Of a DNA stretch of 33,078 bases, positions 8,235-17,524 are shown piece by piece. The stretch covers positions 1 to 33,078 of the forward strand of contig QCDC01000015.1 of assembly GCA_003278805.1 (NCBI GenBank), read 5' to 3'. Within the stretch, counting starts at the first letter, position 1. Each line of letters opens with the position of its first letter. The notes beneath the pieces are model-generated. The model was not told the origin of the DNA and did no database searches. It was given only the letters and a program-made list of their open reading frames with translations. A program made the position numbers and the translations under genes. Origin of the DNA: Pelagibacteraceae bacterium AG-349-L17 (lineage in GTDB: Bacteria; Pseudomonadota; Alphaproteobacteria; Pelagibacterales; Pelagibacteraceae).

Positions 8235-8942
8235 ATGAGTTATTTAATTTTAATAAGGCACGGTCAAAGTGTTTGGAACCTTGAAAAAAAATTTACTGGA
8301 TGGGTTGATGTAGATCTAACAGAAAATGGAAAGTCAGAGGCAAAAAAAGCTGGCCAGCTAATAAAACAAGAAAATATTGAAATTAATCTTTATTATTCAT
8401 CTTTTCAATTAAGAGCAAAAAATACTTTAAAAATTATACAGGAAGAGCTGCAAGATTTTAAAGAAGTAAAGAGTGCATGGGAATTAAATGAAAGACATTA
8501 TGGTGCCCTCACTGGTTTAAATAAAGATGAAATGAAAGTAAAACTTGGAGAAGAAAAAGTTCACCAATTTAGACGTTCTTGGGATCTTAGACCTGACCCT
8601 TTAGATAAAAGCAATCCATATCATCCAATAAATATTGTAACTTACAAAGAAATTCCTTTAGAAAAAATTCCTGATACTGAATCACTTAAAGATACATATG
8701 AAAGAGTGATTAATTTTTATAACAGAGATTTAGAAAAAAAAACAAATGAAAATATTCTTATTTCTGCACACGGAAACTCTATAAGAGCTCTTTGTAAATA
8801 TTTGTTTAATTTAGATAACAATGAAATTTCTAAACTTGAAATACCTACAGGAAACCCACTTTTAATTGAATTAGAAAACAGCAAAATTTCTAATTGCAAA
8901 TATCTTGATCAAGAAAGAGCTAAAGATCTTTTAGTTTTTTAA
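8235..8942 (+). CDS. gpmA: 2,3-bisphosphoglycerate-dependent phosphoglycerate mutase
   Basis: Interconverts 3- and 2-phosphoglycerate in glycolysis and gluconeogenesis. 235 residues, slightly shorter than the 250 of E. coli GpmA. The phosphohistidine motif LIRHGQSVWN puts the catalytic His at 9. FTGWVDVDLTENGKSEA follows, then ELNERHYGALTGLNK with the acid catalyst, and the second His at 179 in SAHGNSIRAL. The block WDLRPDP shows it to be the dPGM branch and not a generic histidine phosphatase. It converges with murU and shares 23 bp of 3' coding sequence with it. Confidence 0.95.
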   Translation: MSYLILIRHGQSVWNLEKKFTGWVDVDLTENGKSEAKKAGQLIKQENIEINLYYSSFQLRAKNTLKIIQEELQDFKEVKSAWELNERHYGALTGLNKDEMKVKLGEEKVHQFRRSWDLRPDPLDKSNPYHPINIVTYKEIPLEKIPDTESLKDTYERVINFYNRDLEKKTNENILISAHGNSIRALCKYLFNLDNNEISKLEIPTGNPLLIELENSKISNCKYLDQERAKDLLVF

Positions 8943-9609
8943 AAATATCCAGATCTGTTAAGTGATAAAAGTCATTTTGACTTTCATAACCGTATAACTT
9001 TTTTCGATCTAATAAATAATTCCAAATTTCCAAAATTGAATAATTTTCTATTTTATCTCTTGTAAACAATTTTTTATTAATAATTTGACATCCAATATAA
9101 ATAAATTCTTTTTCAGACTCTTTGTTAATTAAATTATTTTTTAAATTGAAATCTCCTTTTAGCTTTTTATCAAAACTTAACTTTTTATTTGCTAAAAGGA
9201 GAATGTTTTCTATTTTTTTTGAGAAATAAATTTTTTCCATTTTTAATATCTCGTCTCTGTAATTATTGCTCCAAACTGTATCTGGATTAAAAATTAAAAA
9301 GTCATTTTCATTGGAGTCTTTAATCATATTTTGAATACCTCCCCCCGTATCTAAAATATGCTCACCATCCTCAATTATTTTAAAATCTAAACTCAAATTT
9401 TTTTTATCTAAAAATTCAGAAAATTGATCTTTCAAATAAAAAGTATTTATTACAATTTTTTGAATACCTAATTTTTCAATCAAATTAATACATCGCTCTA
9501 ACATGCTTATATCTTTAATCTCTAATAAGGGCTTAGGGGTATTTAAAGTGATTGGATTTAATCTTTTACCAAAACCTGCACATAAAATTAAAGCTGTATT
9601 TATTCTCAC
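8920..9609 (-). CDS. murU: Nucleotidyltransferase, likely N-acetylmuramate-1-phosphate uridylyltransferase
   Basis: 229 residues with the sugar-1-phosphate nucleotidyltransferase signature at the N-terminus (ALILCAGFGKRLNPIT, then TPKPLLEI with Lys26), DTGGGIQNM at the nucleotide-base site, and FNPDTVW for the metal-binding Asp. MurU makes UDP-MurNAc from MurNAc-1-phosphate and UTP in the peptidoglycan recycling route that bypasses MurA. The assignment rests on its position directly after amgK (4-bp gap), an order common in alphaproteobacteria. Start is GTG at 9607-9609, with AAGG about 8 bases upstream as a ribosome site. A generic hexose-1-P uridylyl- or guanylyltransferase remains possible. 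Confidence 0.8.
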   Translation of the reverse strand: MRINTALILCAGFGKRLNPITLNTPKPLLEIKDISMLERCINLIEKLGIQKIVINTFYLKDQFSEFLDKKNLSLDFKIIEDGEHILDTGGGIQNMIKDSNENDFLIFNPDTVWSNNYRDEILKMEKIYFSKKIENILLLANKKLSFDKKLKGDFNLKNNLINKESEKEFIYIGCQIINKKLFTRDKIENYSILEIWNYLLDRKKLYGYESQNDFYHLTDLDIFKKLKDL

Positions 9610-9613
9610 TACT

Positions 9614-10558
9614 CTACCTTATAAATTTTGGAAAATTATTTTTTAATAGCAACATCAAATTATTGAATTCATTTTGCTCTTTAATTCTATGATTAATCAT
9701 TTCCCAAGCATAGGGGATTAATTTAAGATATTTTTTTTTATTATCTCTACTAGCTAAACGCATAAATATACCAATTATTTTTAAATTCCTTAAAACAGAT
9801 AATATTTCAAAATCTTTTTTAAATTTTTCTAAATTAATTTTTTTATTTGTTTTGACGTAAAACTTAAATACTTTATCTTTTAATTCATTGGGTGTTTTGA
9901 GTCTTACGTCGTCAATTAAGGATGCTAAATCGTAGGCTCTATTGCCAATTAGTGCGTCTTGAGTATCTATTACTGCAATTTTTTTATTGTGATACATCAA
10001 ATTTGAAACATGAAAATCTCTATGAACAAATGTAACATTTTTATAATTTAATTTTGATAATAATTTTTTTATCTCTAATCTAAATTTCTTTTTAAATTGA
10101 ACACTTTTGGATTTAGACAATATCTTTGGAACGTACCAATCACAAAAAAGTTTGGCTTCATCAAATAAAATTTTGTTTTTATATACTTGAACTTTATAAA
10201 ATTTATTTTTAAAATTTTTTATTTTTTTGTCTTTTATTGATTGAATTTTGTTTAAAATTTTTACAATTTTCTTAAAGGTAATGAATTTATTATTCTTTTT
10301 ATTTTTTAAAATTTCAAATAGAGTTTGATCTCCAAAGTCTTGAATTTCTATATAATTATTTATGTAATTTTCTCTTAATAGATTTGGTGCTAGAATTTTA
10401 TTTTTAATTAAAATTTTATTAATCGCATCATAAATTAAAAGATTTTTTGACCTTTCTTTCTTAGATACTACTACAATTGATTTATTTTGTTTGTTTCTGT
10501 AAAATTCTCTAAAAGATGCGTCACCTTTTATTTTTTTCAATTTTGCTAAACTTTTCAT
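9614..10558 (-). CDS. amgK: Aminoglycoside-phosphotransferase-fold sugar kinase, likely AmgK
   Basis: 314 residues from the ATG at 10558. It has the APH/choline-kinase fold: catalytic loop FVHRDFHVSNLM with Asp181, and metal-binding Asp198 in AVIDTQDALIGNRAYDLASL. AmgK phosphorylates the anomeric carbon of MurNAc (and GlcNAc) and feeds MurU. The gene order tsaE-amgK-murU is the well-known alphaproteobacterial arrangement and carries most of the weight for this name. It is very Lys/Asn/Ile-rich, reflecting strong AT bias. Resistance to aminoglycosides is not implied. It lies 16 bp after tsaE. Confidence 0.8.
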   Translation of the reverse strand: MKSLAKLKKIKGDASFREFYRNKQNKSIVVVSKKERSKNLLIYDAINKILIKNKILAPNLLRENYINNYIEIQDFGDQTLFEILKNKKNNKFITFKKIVKILNKIQSIKDKKIKNFKNKFYKVQVYKNKILFDEAKLFCDWYVPKILSKSKSVQFKKKFRLEIKKLLSKLNYKNVTFVHRDFHVSNLMYHNKKIAVIDTQDALIGNRAYDLASLIDDVRLKTPNELKDKVFKFYVKTNKKINLEKFKKDFEILSVLRNLKIIGIFMRLASRDNKKKYLKLIPYAWEMINHRIKEQNEFNNLMLLLKNNFPKFIR

Positions 10559-10574
10559 CAAAATAAATTTTAAT

Positions 10575-11024
10575 TTAAACTTTAATATCTACAGTTCTAT
10601 CATTTAATTGATTTAAATAATTAAATGTTAAAGTTATAAATTTTATATCTTGTTTATCAGCAATCAATTGTGGCCATTCTATAAGAGTTATTAATTTATT
10701 ATCTTTTTCAAAAATATCTAAATTATTGATATCCTCTTTCCTATTAATTCTAAATAAATCATAATGTTTTATTCTTATATTTTTTACCTGATACTCATTT
10801 AATAAACTAAAAGTAGGGCTTGTAATTTCTGTTTGTTTTAAATTATTTATTTTTTGATACTCATTTATAAAATATTTAACAAAAGTTGTTTTACCAACGC
10901 CCATCTCTCCATATAAAAAAACAAACTCGCCACCTTTAAGATATTTTGTAAATTCTTTAGCTAATTCTTTAGTTAACTTCTCTGAAGTGATATCGATTGT
11001 GCTATCTTTAATAGCGATAGGCAT
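10575..11024 (-). CDS. tsaE: tRNA threonylcarbamoyladenosine biosynthesis ATPase TsaE
   Basis: 149 residues from the ATG at 11024. TsaE (YjeE) is the ATPase that recycles the TsaB-TsaD complex making t6A at position 37 of ANN-decoding tRNAs. Walker A is at about 39-47 (GEMGVGKTT). It is followed by [11 protein letters not shown], the conserved HYDLFRI, and LIEWPQ. The start lies inside the last codons of ahcY (17-bp overlap); an upstream TTG at 11051 would give nine extra residues without family likeness. Neither tsaB nor tsaD is in the window. Confidence 0.93.
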   Translation of the reverse strand: MPIAIKDSTIDITSEKLTKELAKEFTKYLKGGEFVFLYGEMGVGKTTFVKYFINEYQKINNLKQTEITSPTFSLLNEYQVKNIRIKHYDLFRINRKEDINNLDIFEKDNKLITLIEWPQLIADKQDIKFITLTFNYLNQLNDRTVDIKV

Positions 11025-12294
11025 CTGGTTTGAAAGGACCTTCTGTTCCAACGCTTATATAATCTGCTTGCTCTTTTGATAATTTTGTTAGTTTTGCCCC
11101 AACTTTTTTTAAATGCAAAGTTGCTACTTTTTCATCTAAATGTTTTGGAAGTACGTAAACTTTATTTTCATAATTTTTATGATTATGCCAAAGTTCTATT
11201 TGAGCAATAACTTGATTAGTAAATGATGCACTCATTACAAAACTTGGATGTCCAGTTGCACAACCAAGATTAACTAATCTTCCTTCAGCTAAAAGAATAA
11301 TTCTTTTACCACTAGGCAGCTCTATTTCATGCACTTGAGGTTTTACTTCAGTCCATTTATAATTTTTAAGAGCTTCAACTTGTATTTCATTATCAAAGTG
11401 ACCAATATTACATAAGATGGCCCTATCCTTCATATCTCTCATATGATCTGCAGTAACAATATCTTTGTTACCTGTTGCTGTTACAACGATATCAGCTCTA
11501 CTTATAGCCTCCTCCATTAATACCACTTCATAACCTTCCATTGCAGCTTGGAGAGCACAAATTGGATCTGCTTCTGTTACTAAAACTCTAGCTCCACTTT
11601 GTCTTAAAGATGCAGCACTTCCTTTTCCAACGTCTCCAAAACCAGCAACAATTGCTATTTTTCCAGACATCATTACATCCGTAGCCCTTCTTATCCCGTC
11701 TACTAAACTTTCTCTACATCCATATAAATTGTCAAATTTTGATTTTGTGACTGAGTCATTCACGTTTATTGCTGGAACTAAAAGCGATTTATCTTTTTCC
11801 ATTTTATTTAATGCTTTTATTCCAGTGGTAGTCTCTTCTGAAACACCCTTAATGTCTTTCATTAAATCCTGATATTCATTATGCATTATGGCTGTTAAAT
11901 CTCCACCATCATCTAATAACATATTGGGTTTCCAATCTGGTTTTCCAACTATAGTTTGTTTAATGCACCATAAATATTCTTCTTCTGTTTCACCTTTCCA
12001 AGCATAAACAGGGATTCCGGCCTTAGCAATTGCAGCAGCTGCATGATCTTGAGTTGAAAAAATATTACAAGAAGACCAACGAACTTCAGCACCTAATGCA
12101 ACTAAGGTTTCAATTAATACAGCTGTTTGAATTGTCATATGAAGACATCCTATAATCCTTGCACCCTTTAATGGTTTCTCTTTAGAATACTCTTCTCTTA
12201 AAGCAATCAACCCAGGCATTTCACTTTCAGCTATTGAAATTTCTTTCCTACCAAATTCAGCTTGAGCAATGTCTTTTACTTTATAATCTTCCAT
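11008..12294 (-). CDS. ahcY: Adenosylhomocysteinase (S-adenosylhomocysteine hydrolase)
   Basis: Hydrolyses S-adenosylhomocysteine to homocysteine and adenosine, relieving product inhibition of methyltransferases and feeding the methionine cycle. 428 residues. Seen are His52 in [15 protein letters not shown], the DDGGDLT block, Lys184 and Asp188 in [13 protein letters not shown], the NAD-binding loop GFGDVGKG at about 218-225, [10 protein letters not shown], and the C-terminal KPDAYRY that reaches the partner subunit's NAD. All key residues are present. A sigma70-like promoter ends right before the ATG, so the mRNA may be leaderless. The gene is probably the head of ahcY-tsaE-amgK-murU. Confidence 0.97.
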   Translation of the reverse strand: MEDYKVKDIAQAEFGRKEISIAESEMPGLIALREEYSKEKPLKGARIIGCLHMTIQTAVLIETLVALGAEVRWSSCNIFSTQDHAAAAIAKAGIPVYAWKGETEEEYLWCIKQTIVGKPDWKPNMLLDDGGDLTAIMHNEYQDLMKDIKGVSEETTTGIKALNKMEKDKSLLVPAINVNDSVTKSKFDNLYGCRESLVDGIRRATDVMMSGKIAIVAGFGDVGKGSAASLRQSGARVLVTEADPICALQAAMEGYEVVLMEEAISRADIVVTATGNKDIVTADHMRDMKDRAILCNIGHFDNEIQVEALKNYKWTEVKPQVHEIELPSGKRIILLAEGRLVNLGCATGHPSFVMSASFTNQVIAQIELWHNHKNYENKVYVLPKHLDEKVATLHLKKVGAKLTKLSKEQADYISVGTEGPFKPDAYRY

Positions 12295-12301
12295 GGCAAG
12301 C

Positions 12302-12329
12302 TTTATACAGCTAAGAGTTTATTTTTCAA
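12302..12329 (-). promoter_or_regulatory. Candidate sigma70 promoter of ahcY, leaderless
   Basis: On the minus strand, TTGAAA (12324-12329) is 16 bp from TATAAA (12302-12307), each one mismatch from consensus. Only 7 bases separate the -10 box from the ATG, so the predicted transcription start falls at about position -1 of the gene. Confidence 0.6.
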
Positions 12330-12336
12330 GAAATGA

Positions 12337-13878
12337 TTAAACATTGGGAAATCTTATCTCTATCATTGCGCCTTCTTTATCAATACGATTAGATGCTACA
12401 ATTTCACCATCGTGGAGTTCAACCAAGTTTTTTACTATATTTAAACCTAGGCCTGAATGTTCTCCAAATTTTTCAGGTCTATTACTATAAAATCTTTTAA
12501 ATATTCTTGACGTATCTTTTTCTTTAAATCCTTGTCCTTCGTCAATAATTTTGATTGATATTTGATTTTTTCCATTAACAGATACATCAACAAAAACATT
12601 AGCACCATCTTTACTAAATGATATTGAATTATCTAATAAATTTGCAACGATTTGTTCAATTCTATTTTCTATTCCATTTATATAATATTGTTCTTTTCCA
12701 TCATTTTTATATTCAATTTTAATTCCTTTTTTCACTTGATGAATATTATTATAATCATCAACAACAGATTGAATGATAGGTTCAATGTCAATTTTTTTCA
12801 TTTTTTCTTTACTTAAAGCAACTTCATCCTTTAACATTTGCGAATAATCAGTAATTAATCTTTCTATTCTTTGAACGTCATGACTAAGTATACTCAATAA
12901 TCTATTTCTTTGTTCGCTATCATTTGTGTCTTGTAAAATTTCTGATGCACTTTTTAAAGATGCTAATGGATTTCTAATTTCATGAACTAAATCTGTTGAA
13001 AAGTTTTCTGCATGCGTAACTCTATTTTGAAGCTCATTTGTCATATCCTCTAAAGAATTTGATAAAAGTCCTAATTCATCATTTCTTTTTTTAAGATTTT
13101 CAATACCTGGTTTGACTTGACTCTTTTCTTTTATTCGAATTGTATATCCAACAAGATTTTGTATTGGTTTAATAAAATATCTACTTAACACAAAAGAAAA
13201 TATTAATATTACAAATCCTACAGATATAGCTGTTCTTATTACAAATGCTTTTCTCTCATCTATTGCTGTTTTTATTTCATTAGCGTTTTCTGTAATAGCT
13301 ACATAACCAAGATTAATTTCATTCTTTGTTACATTCTTGATTGTTGTTACATTAAATTGATTAAAATCCTCTTGCGTAAATGTGTAAGGAGCTCCTAAAT
13401 TTTCAGAACTAGAATAATTTTTTAATATATCTTTGAATGAAACAGGTTTTTTTTCATCAATTTTTATATTTTTTTCCTCAATAGTTTGTTCAATTTCCCC
13501 ATTATCTAAACTTTCAAATTCAATTTTATCAAGTCTTGTAGAGAATGATCTTGGATCAAGATCTAATGTATCAGTATCTCCAATTAGGTTAAGCTGATCA
13601 TCAAAAAATATTACTCTATCTAAATTTTGAAAAATAAACCTTGTGGAAAATAAAAATCTTCTAATATCATCAGATTGGAATTTTACATCTAGCCTTAAAA
13701 TATTATCAATAGTGTTGTTAATAATGTTTGTGTGATTTTGAGATTTTTTTTTAATTAAACTTGGTTGAATATTATTTAGATATATAAATGTAAATAGTCC
13801 AATAATTGTAAAAATTACAAAATTTATAAATAAAAATTTCTTTAATATAGAGAGTGTTTTTAAGTATTTACTAAACAT
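12337..13878 (-). CDS. chvG: Sensor histidine kinase, ChvG/ExoS family
   Basis: 513 residues. Membrane helices at about 15-35 and 213-232 flank a periplasmic domain of about 175 residues. Then come a HAMP region (RYFIKPIQNLVGYTIRIKE), an H-box with phospho-His299 (STDLVHEIRNPLASLKS), an N-box (IEQIVANLLDNSISFS), DEGQGF and GLGL ATP-lid motifs. ChvG senses acid or envelope conditions in rhizobia and signals to ChvI. Its ATG overlaps the chvI stop (TAATG). It is followed by ahcY after 42 bp. In many alphaproteobacteria hprK, an EIIA gene and ptsH lie at this point; here nothing does. Confidence 0.88.
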   Translation of the reverse strand: MFSKYLKTLSILKKFLFINFVIFTIIGLFTFIYLNNIQPSLIKKKSQNHTNIINNTIDNILRLDVKFQSDDIRRFLFSTRFIFQNLDRVIFFDDQLNLIGDTDTLDLDPRSFSTRLDKIEFESLDNGEIEQTIEEKNIKIDEKKPVSFKDILKNYSSSENLGAPYTFTQEDFNQFNVTTIKNVTKNEINLGYVAITENANEIKTAIDERKAFVIRTAISVGFVILIFSFVLSRYFIKPIQNLVGYTIRIKEKSQVKPGIENLKKRNDELGLLSNSLEDMTNELQNRVTHAENFSTDLVHEIRNPLASLKSASEILQDTNDSEQRNRLLSILSHDVQRIERLITDYSQMLKDEVALSKEKMKKIDIEPIIQSVVDDYNNIHQVKKGIKIEYKNDGKEQYYINGIENRIEQIVANLLDNSISFSKDGANVFVDVSVNGKNQISIKIIDEGQGFKEKDTSRIFKRFYSNRPEKFGEHSGLGLNIVKNLVELHDGEIVASNRIDKEGAMIEIRFPNV

Positions 13879-14585
13879 TAGCTAACATTCCATCTATATC
13901 CACTACCATACCTAGTTTCAATAGCTGAAAAATCAGGATCTACTTTTTTAAATTTTTTTCTAATTCGTTTTACGTGACTATCAATAGTTCTATCCTCAAT
14001 ATCTGTATCTTCTCGGTAAGCTATATCCATAAGCTGAGCTCTTTCTTTAATTATACCAGGTCTCTTTGCTAATTCTTTAACAATTAAAAACTCAGTTGTT
14101 GTCAATTTATCAGGCAGTTGTTTTCCATTCCATTCACACTCGAGTTGTGATGGATCTAATTTTAATCTTCCATGCGATATCAGGCTTTTATTTTCCTCTA
14201 AAATGTTATTTGAATCTTTTTTTCTTAACTGCACTCTAATTCTTTCAATCAAAACTTTTATGGAAAAACCTCCTGATTTTTTTACAAAGTCATCTGCACC
14301 TAGCTTTAGACCTAACAACTCATCAATTTCATCATCTTTAGATGTTAAAAAAATTACTGGTAAGGAAGTTTTTTTTCGAAGTTTTTTTAGTAATTCTTCT
14401 CCATCCATCTTAGGCATCTTTATATCAATGACCGCTAAGTCAGGTGGCATTCTGGTTAAACCGATTAATGCACTTTCACCATCAATGTATGTTTGAACTT
14501 TAAAACCCTCTTTTTCTAATGCAATACTCAAACTTGTTAAAATATTTCTATCGTCATCTATCAAAGCTATTATTTGTTTTTGCAT
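13878..14585 (-). CDS. chvI: DNA-binding response regulator, ChvI family (OmpR-type)
   Basis: 235 residues: a receiver domain (acidic pocket IDDD near residue 10, phospho-Asp54 in VIDIKMPKMDG, then FLTSKDDEID) and an OmpR/PhoB winged helix (LTTTEFLIVKELAKRPG... DRTIDSHVKRIRKKF... YGSGYRW). Partner of the ChvG kinase encoded next. An oddity: the near-universal Lys-Pro after the last receiver strand (GADDFxxKPFS in relatives) reads VKKSGGFS here, so the proline is replaced by Ser-Gly-Gly, a net insertion of two residues. A promoter of its own is likely at 14597-14625, with polA ending 50 bp upstream. Confidence 0.9.
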   Translation of the reverse strand: MQKQIIALIDDDRNILTSLSIALEKEGFKVQTYIDGESALIGLTRMPPDLAVIDIKMPKMDGEELLKKLRKKTSLPVIFLTSKDDEIDELLGLKLGADDFVKKSGGFSIKVLIERIRVQLRKKDSNNILEENKSLISHGRLKLDPSQLECEWNGKQLPDKLTTTEFLIVKELAKRPGIIKERAQLMDIAYREDTDIEDRTIDSHVKRIRKKFKKVDPDFSAIETRYGSGYRWNVS

Positions 14586-14596
14586 AAAGTAGTTTA

Positions 14597-14625
14597 AAAA
14601 TACTAAATTGTCCTAATTTGGGCAA
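14597..14625 (-). promoter_or_regulatory. Candidate promoter of chvI-chvG
   Basis: Minus strand: TTGCCC (14620-14625), 17-bp spacer, TATTTT (14597-14602), each matching consensus at four of six positions. The predicted transcription start is about 5 bases before the chvI ATG. Weaker than the ahcY and rpmB candidates. Confidence 0.4.
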
Positions 14626-14635
14626 TGTTATAAAT

Positions 14636-17410
14636 TTAATGTAACATGCCCCAATTATCTCCAACATTAATATCAACTGTTAAAGGAGTTGAAAAAGAAT
14701 GATAATCACTCTGAGCTACACTGGTCATTTCTTTCTCAATTAATTTAATCATTACTTTTTCATCTTTTTTTGGAATTTCAAAAATTAATTCATCATGAAT
14801 TTGCAAGAGCATTTTTGAATTAGAATTTTTTTCCTCTGATAATTTCTTATCCAATCTTATCATAGCTAATCTCATTACTTCAGCAGCAGAACCTTGAATG
14901 GGAGCATTAATTGCAGCACGTTCTTGAAAATTTCTGACATTAAAGTTTTTGTCATTTATTCCATTAAAGTGAGATCTTCGTCCAAAAATATTGTTAACAT
15001 ATCCACTTTTCCTACAAAATTTAATTGTATTATCCATATAAACTTTAATTTCTGGAAACTTAGCAAAATATGAATTTAAAAATTCCTCAGCTTCATAATT
15101 TGAAACGTTAATTTGCTTAGCTAATCCATATTGTGAAATTCCATAAATAATTCCAAAATTAATAGCCTTAGCCTTTCGTCTGTGATCTTGATTAACTTTT
15201 TTAATATCAATATTAAAAATTTGGCTAGCTGTTAAAGAGTGGATATCCTCTTTATTTTTAAAAGCTTTTTTTAGTTCTTTTACATCTGCTAGATCTGCCA
15301 AGATTCTCATCTCTATTTGATTGTAATCTGCAGAAATAAGTAAATGATTTTTTTTTGCTTTAAAAGCTTTTCTTATATCTTTTCCATCTTCTGATTTAAT
15401 TGGTATATTTTGCAAGTTGGGATCACTTGATGCTAGTCTTCCAGTTGTTGTAGCAGCTAGCAAAAAAGAAGTATGAACTCTTTTTGTATTTGGATTTAAA
15501 TGTTCGGGTAAAGCATCAGAATAAGTATTTTTTAATTTTGAAACTTGTCTCCAGTCTAAAATTAATTTTGGAAATTCATGACCTTTAAAAGCTAAATCCT
15601 CTAAAACACTTGCACTTGTTGCAAAACTTCCTTTTTTAGTTTTCTTTAATCCGGCTATTTTCAAGTCATTATAAATGATTTCACCTAATTGCTTTGGAGA
15701 TGCGATATTGAACTCCTTTTTAGAAATTTTAAATACTTCTTTTTCAAGTTTTTGTATTTTTTTTTCAAATTTAGATGAAAGAGATTTTAAAAACTTACTA
15801 TCAATTTCAACTCCCTCTATTTCCATAAATGCAAGAATTTTAATTAATGGCTTTTCAAAAATTTCATAGATGTTTATCATTTTTTCTGATTTTAAATTTT
15901 TGATAAATTTCTTATATAATCTAAAAGTAACATCGGCATCTTCAGCAGCGTAATCTTTTGCTTTATCTAATTCTACTTCGCTAAAATTAATTTCTTTCTT
16001 GCCTGTTCCTACCATGTCTTTAAAGGAAATAGTTTTGTGTCCTAAATGAATTTCTGATAAAGTATCCATATTATGTCTATTTTTTCCTGCATCTAAAACA
16101 TAAGACATCAGCATTGTATCTTCCATTGACGAAAGCGTTATTCCACACTTATAAAGTACGATAAAATCAAATTTTATATTTTGACCTATTTTTTTTATAC
16201 TAGGATCTTCTAATATTTTTTTTAATTTTTTAACTACTGCATCCTTTTTAAGACACTTGGGTGACTTGTGACCAACTGGTATGTAACATGCTTTTCCAAT
16301 TTTGGAACAAAGAGAAATACCCACTAAATCTGCTTGGTGAGGATCTAATGATGTAGTTTCCGTATCTACAGCGACTTCACCAACTTCTTCTGCCTCCTCT
16401 ATCCATTTGTCAATTTCATCTAAACTATTAATTAAATAATAATTTTTATTATTTATCGTTTGTTGTTTTTCTAAATTTTGAGTTTCAATCTTATTACTTT
16501 CTATCTCAGGTTCTCCATAAGCAGAAATTGCAGAGCTTAACAACCTGTTAAATTCCATTTCTCTTAAAAATTTATATAATTTATCTTTATCTATATTTTG
16601 CAATTTAAATTCACTTAACTCTTTATTTACAGGAGAGTTATGATCTAGTGTTACAAGTTTTTTACTTATTAATGCTTTATCCTTATTCTCTATTAGTGTT
16701 TCTCTTCTTTTGTTTTGCTTAATCTCATGAGCAGATTTTAGTAAATTTTCTAAATTGCCATATTTGTTAATTAGCTCTGCAGCTGTCTTAACACCTATCC
16801 CTGGAACACCAGGAACATTATCGCTACTATCTCCTGCTAAAGATTGCACATCAATAACTTTTGAGGCATCTACTCCAAATTTTTTTAAGACATCATCGTC
16901 AGTTATAAATTTGTTTTTCATGGGGTCAAAAATTCGAACCCCTTTTTTATAAAGTTGCATTAAATCTTTATCTGATGAAACAATTGTAACCTTTGCACCT
17001 TTTTTAAGGATTTGATCAACATATGTGGCTATTAAATCATCTGCTTCATAATTAGGAAGATCCACAGATGGTAAATTGAATGCTAGAACTGATTTTCTTA
17101 TATATTCAAATTGAGGAGCCAAATCATCAGGCGCCTCTGACCTATTAGCTTTGTAATCACTATAAATTTCATTTCTGAAAGTTTTTCTTGCTGAGTCGAA
17201 TATTACTGCAAAATGTGTTGGTTTTTGTAAATTTTGATCAGATTTGGAGTCCTCTAGTAATTTAAATAACATACTGCAAAAACCACTTACAGCACCTGTT
17301 GGAAGTCCATCACTTTTTCTACTCAATGGAGGCAAAGCATAATAAGCTCTAAAAATATAACCAGAGCCATCAATCAAATAAAAATGATCTGTTTTTTGAA
17401 TTTTATTCAT
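14636..17410 (-). CDS. polA: DNA polymerase I
   Basis: 924 residues, full length. The N-terminal 5'-3' exonuclease (FEN-like) domain spans about 1-290 (GSGYIFRAYYALPPLSRK, DLPNYEADDLIATY, SSDKDLMQL, GVPGIGVKTAAELI). The 3'-5' proofreading domain keeps its first motif, D349 and E351 in AVDTETTSLD, so proofreading should be active. The polymerase has motif A with D695 (SADYNQIEMRI), motif B (KAINFGIIYGISQYGL) and motif C with D873 (QIHDELIFEI). It works in Okazaki-fragment maturation and repair. Start ATG at 17408-17410; divergent from bioY across 114 bp that holds only AT-rich sequence without a convincing promoter pair. Confidence 0.97.
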   Translation of the reverse strand: MNKIQKTDHFYLIDGSGYIFRAYYALPPLSRKSDGLPTGAVSGFCSMLFKLLEDSKSDQNLQKPTHFAVIFDSARKTFRNEIYSDYKANRSEAPDDLAPQFEYIRKSVLAFNLPSVDLPNYEADDLIATYVDQILKKGAKVTIVSSDKDLMQLYKKGVRIFDPMKNKFITDDDVLKKFGVDASKVIDVQSLAGDSSDNVPGVPGIGVKTAAELINKYGNLENLLKSAHEIKQNKRRETLIENKDKALISKKLVTLDHNSPVNKELSEFKLQNIDKDKLYKFLREMEFNRLLSSAISAYGEPEIESNKIETQNLEKQQTINNKNYYLINSLDEIDKWIEEAEEVGEVAVDTETTSLDPHQADLVGISLCSKIGKACYIPVGHKSPKCLKKDAVVKKLKKILEDPSIKKIGQNIKFDFIVLYKCGITLSSMEDTMLMSYVLDAGKNRHNMDTLSEIHLGHKTISFKDMVGTGKKEINFSEVELDKAKDYAAEDADVTFRLYKKFIKNLKSEKMINIYEIFEKPLIKILAFMEIEGVEIDSKFLKSLSSKFEKKIQKLEKEVFKISKKEFNIASPKQLGEIIYNDLKIAGLKKTKKGSFATSASVLEDLAFKGHEFPKLILDWRQVSKLKNTYSDALPEHLNPNTKRVHTSFLLAATTTGRLASSDPNLQNIPIKSEDGKDIRKAFKAKKNHLLISADYNQIEMRILADLADVKELKKAFKNKEDIHSLTASQIFNIDIKKVNQDHRRKAKAINFGIIYGISQYGLAKQINVSNYEAEEFLNSYFAKFPEIKVYMDNTIKFCRKSGYVNNIFGRRSHFNGINDKNFNVRNFQERAAINAPIQGSAAEVMRLAMIRLDKKLSEEKNSNSKMLLQIHDELIFEIPKKDEKVMIKLIEKEMTSVAQSDYHSFSTPLTVDINVGDNWGMLH

Positions 17411-17524
17411 GAAGTAATATTAAATATTATAATGATAACATATTCTGTATATAAAAAAATTTACTTTCAATTATTATAACAATTATAAGTAGATTATTTT
17501 TTATATTTTGAGTATTATTTGACA

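Noticed and set aside
12295..12336. SAH riboswitch upstream of ahcY
   Set aside because: The gap is 42 bp and mostly promoter; no SAH-aptamer core fits, and the predicted mRNA is leaderless.
14203..14496. 97-codon plus-strand frame inside chvI
   Set aside because: Antisense to the ChvI receiver domain, with no family likeness.
17411..17524. Regulatory RNA or promoter in the polA/bioY gap
   Set aside because: Only AT-rich sequence with many TATA-like strings; no -35/-10 pair or stable hairpin stood out.
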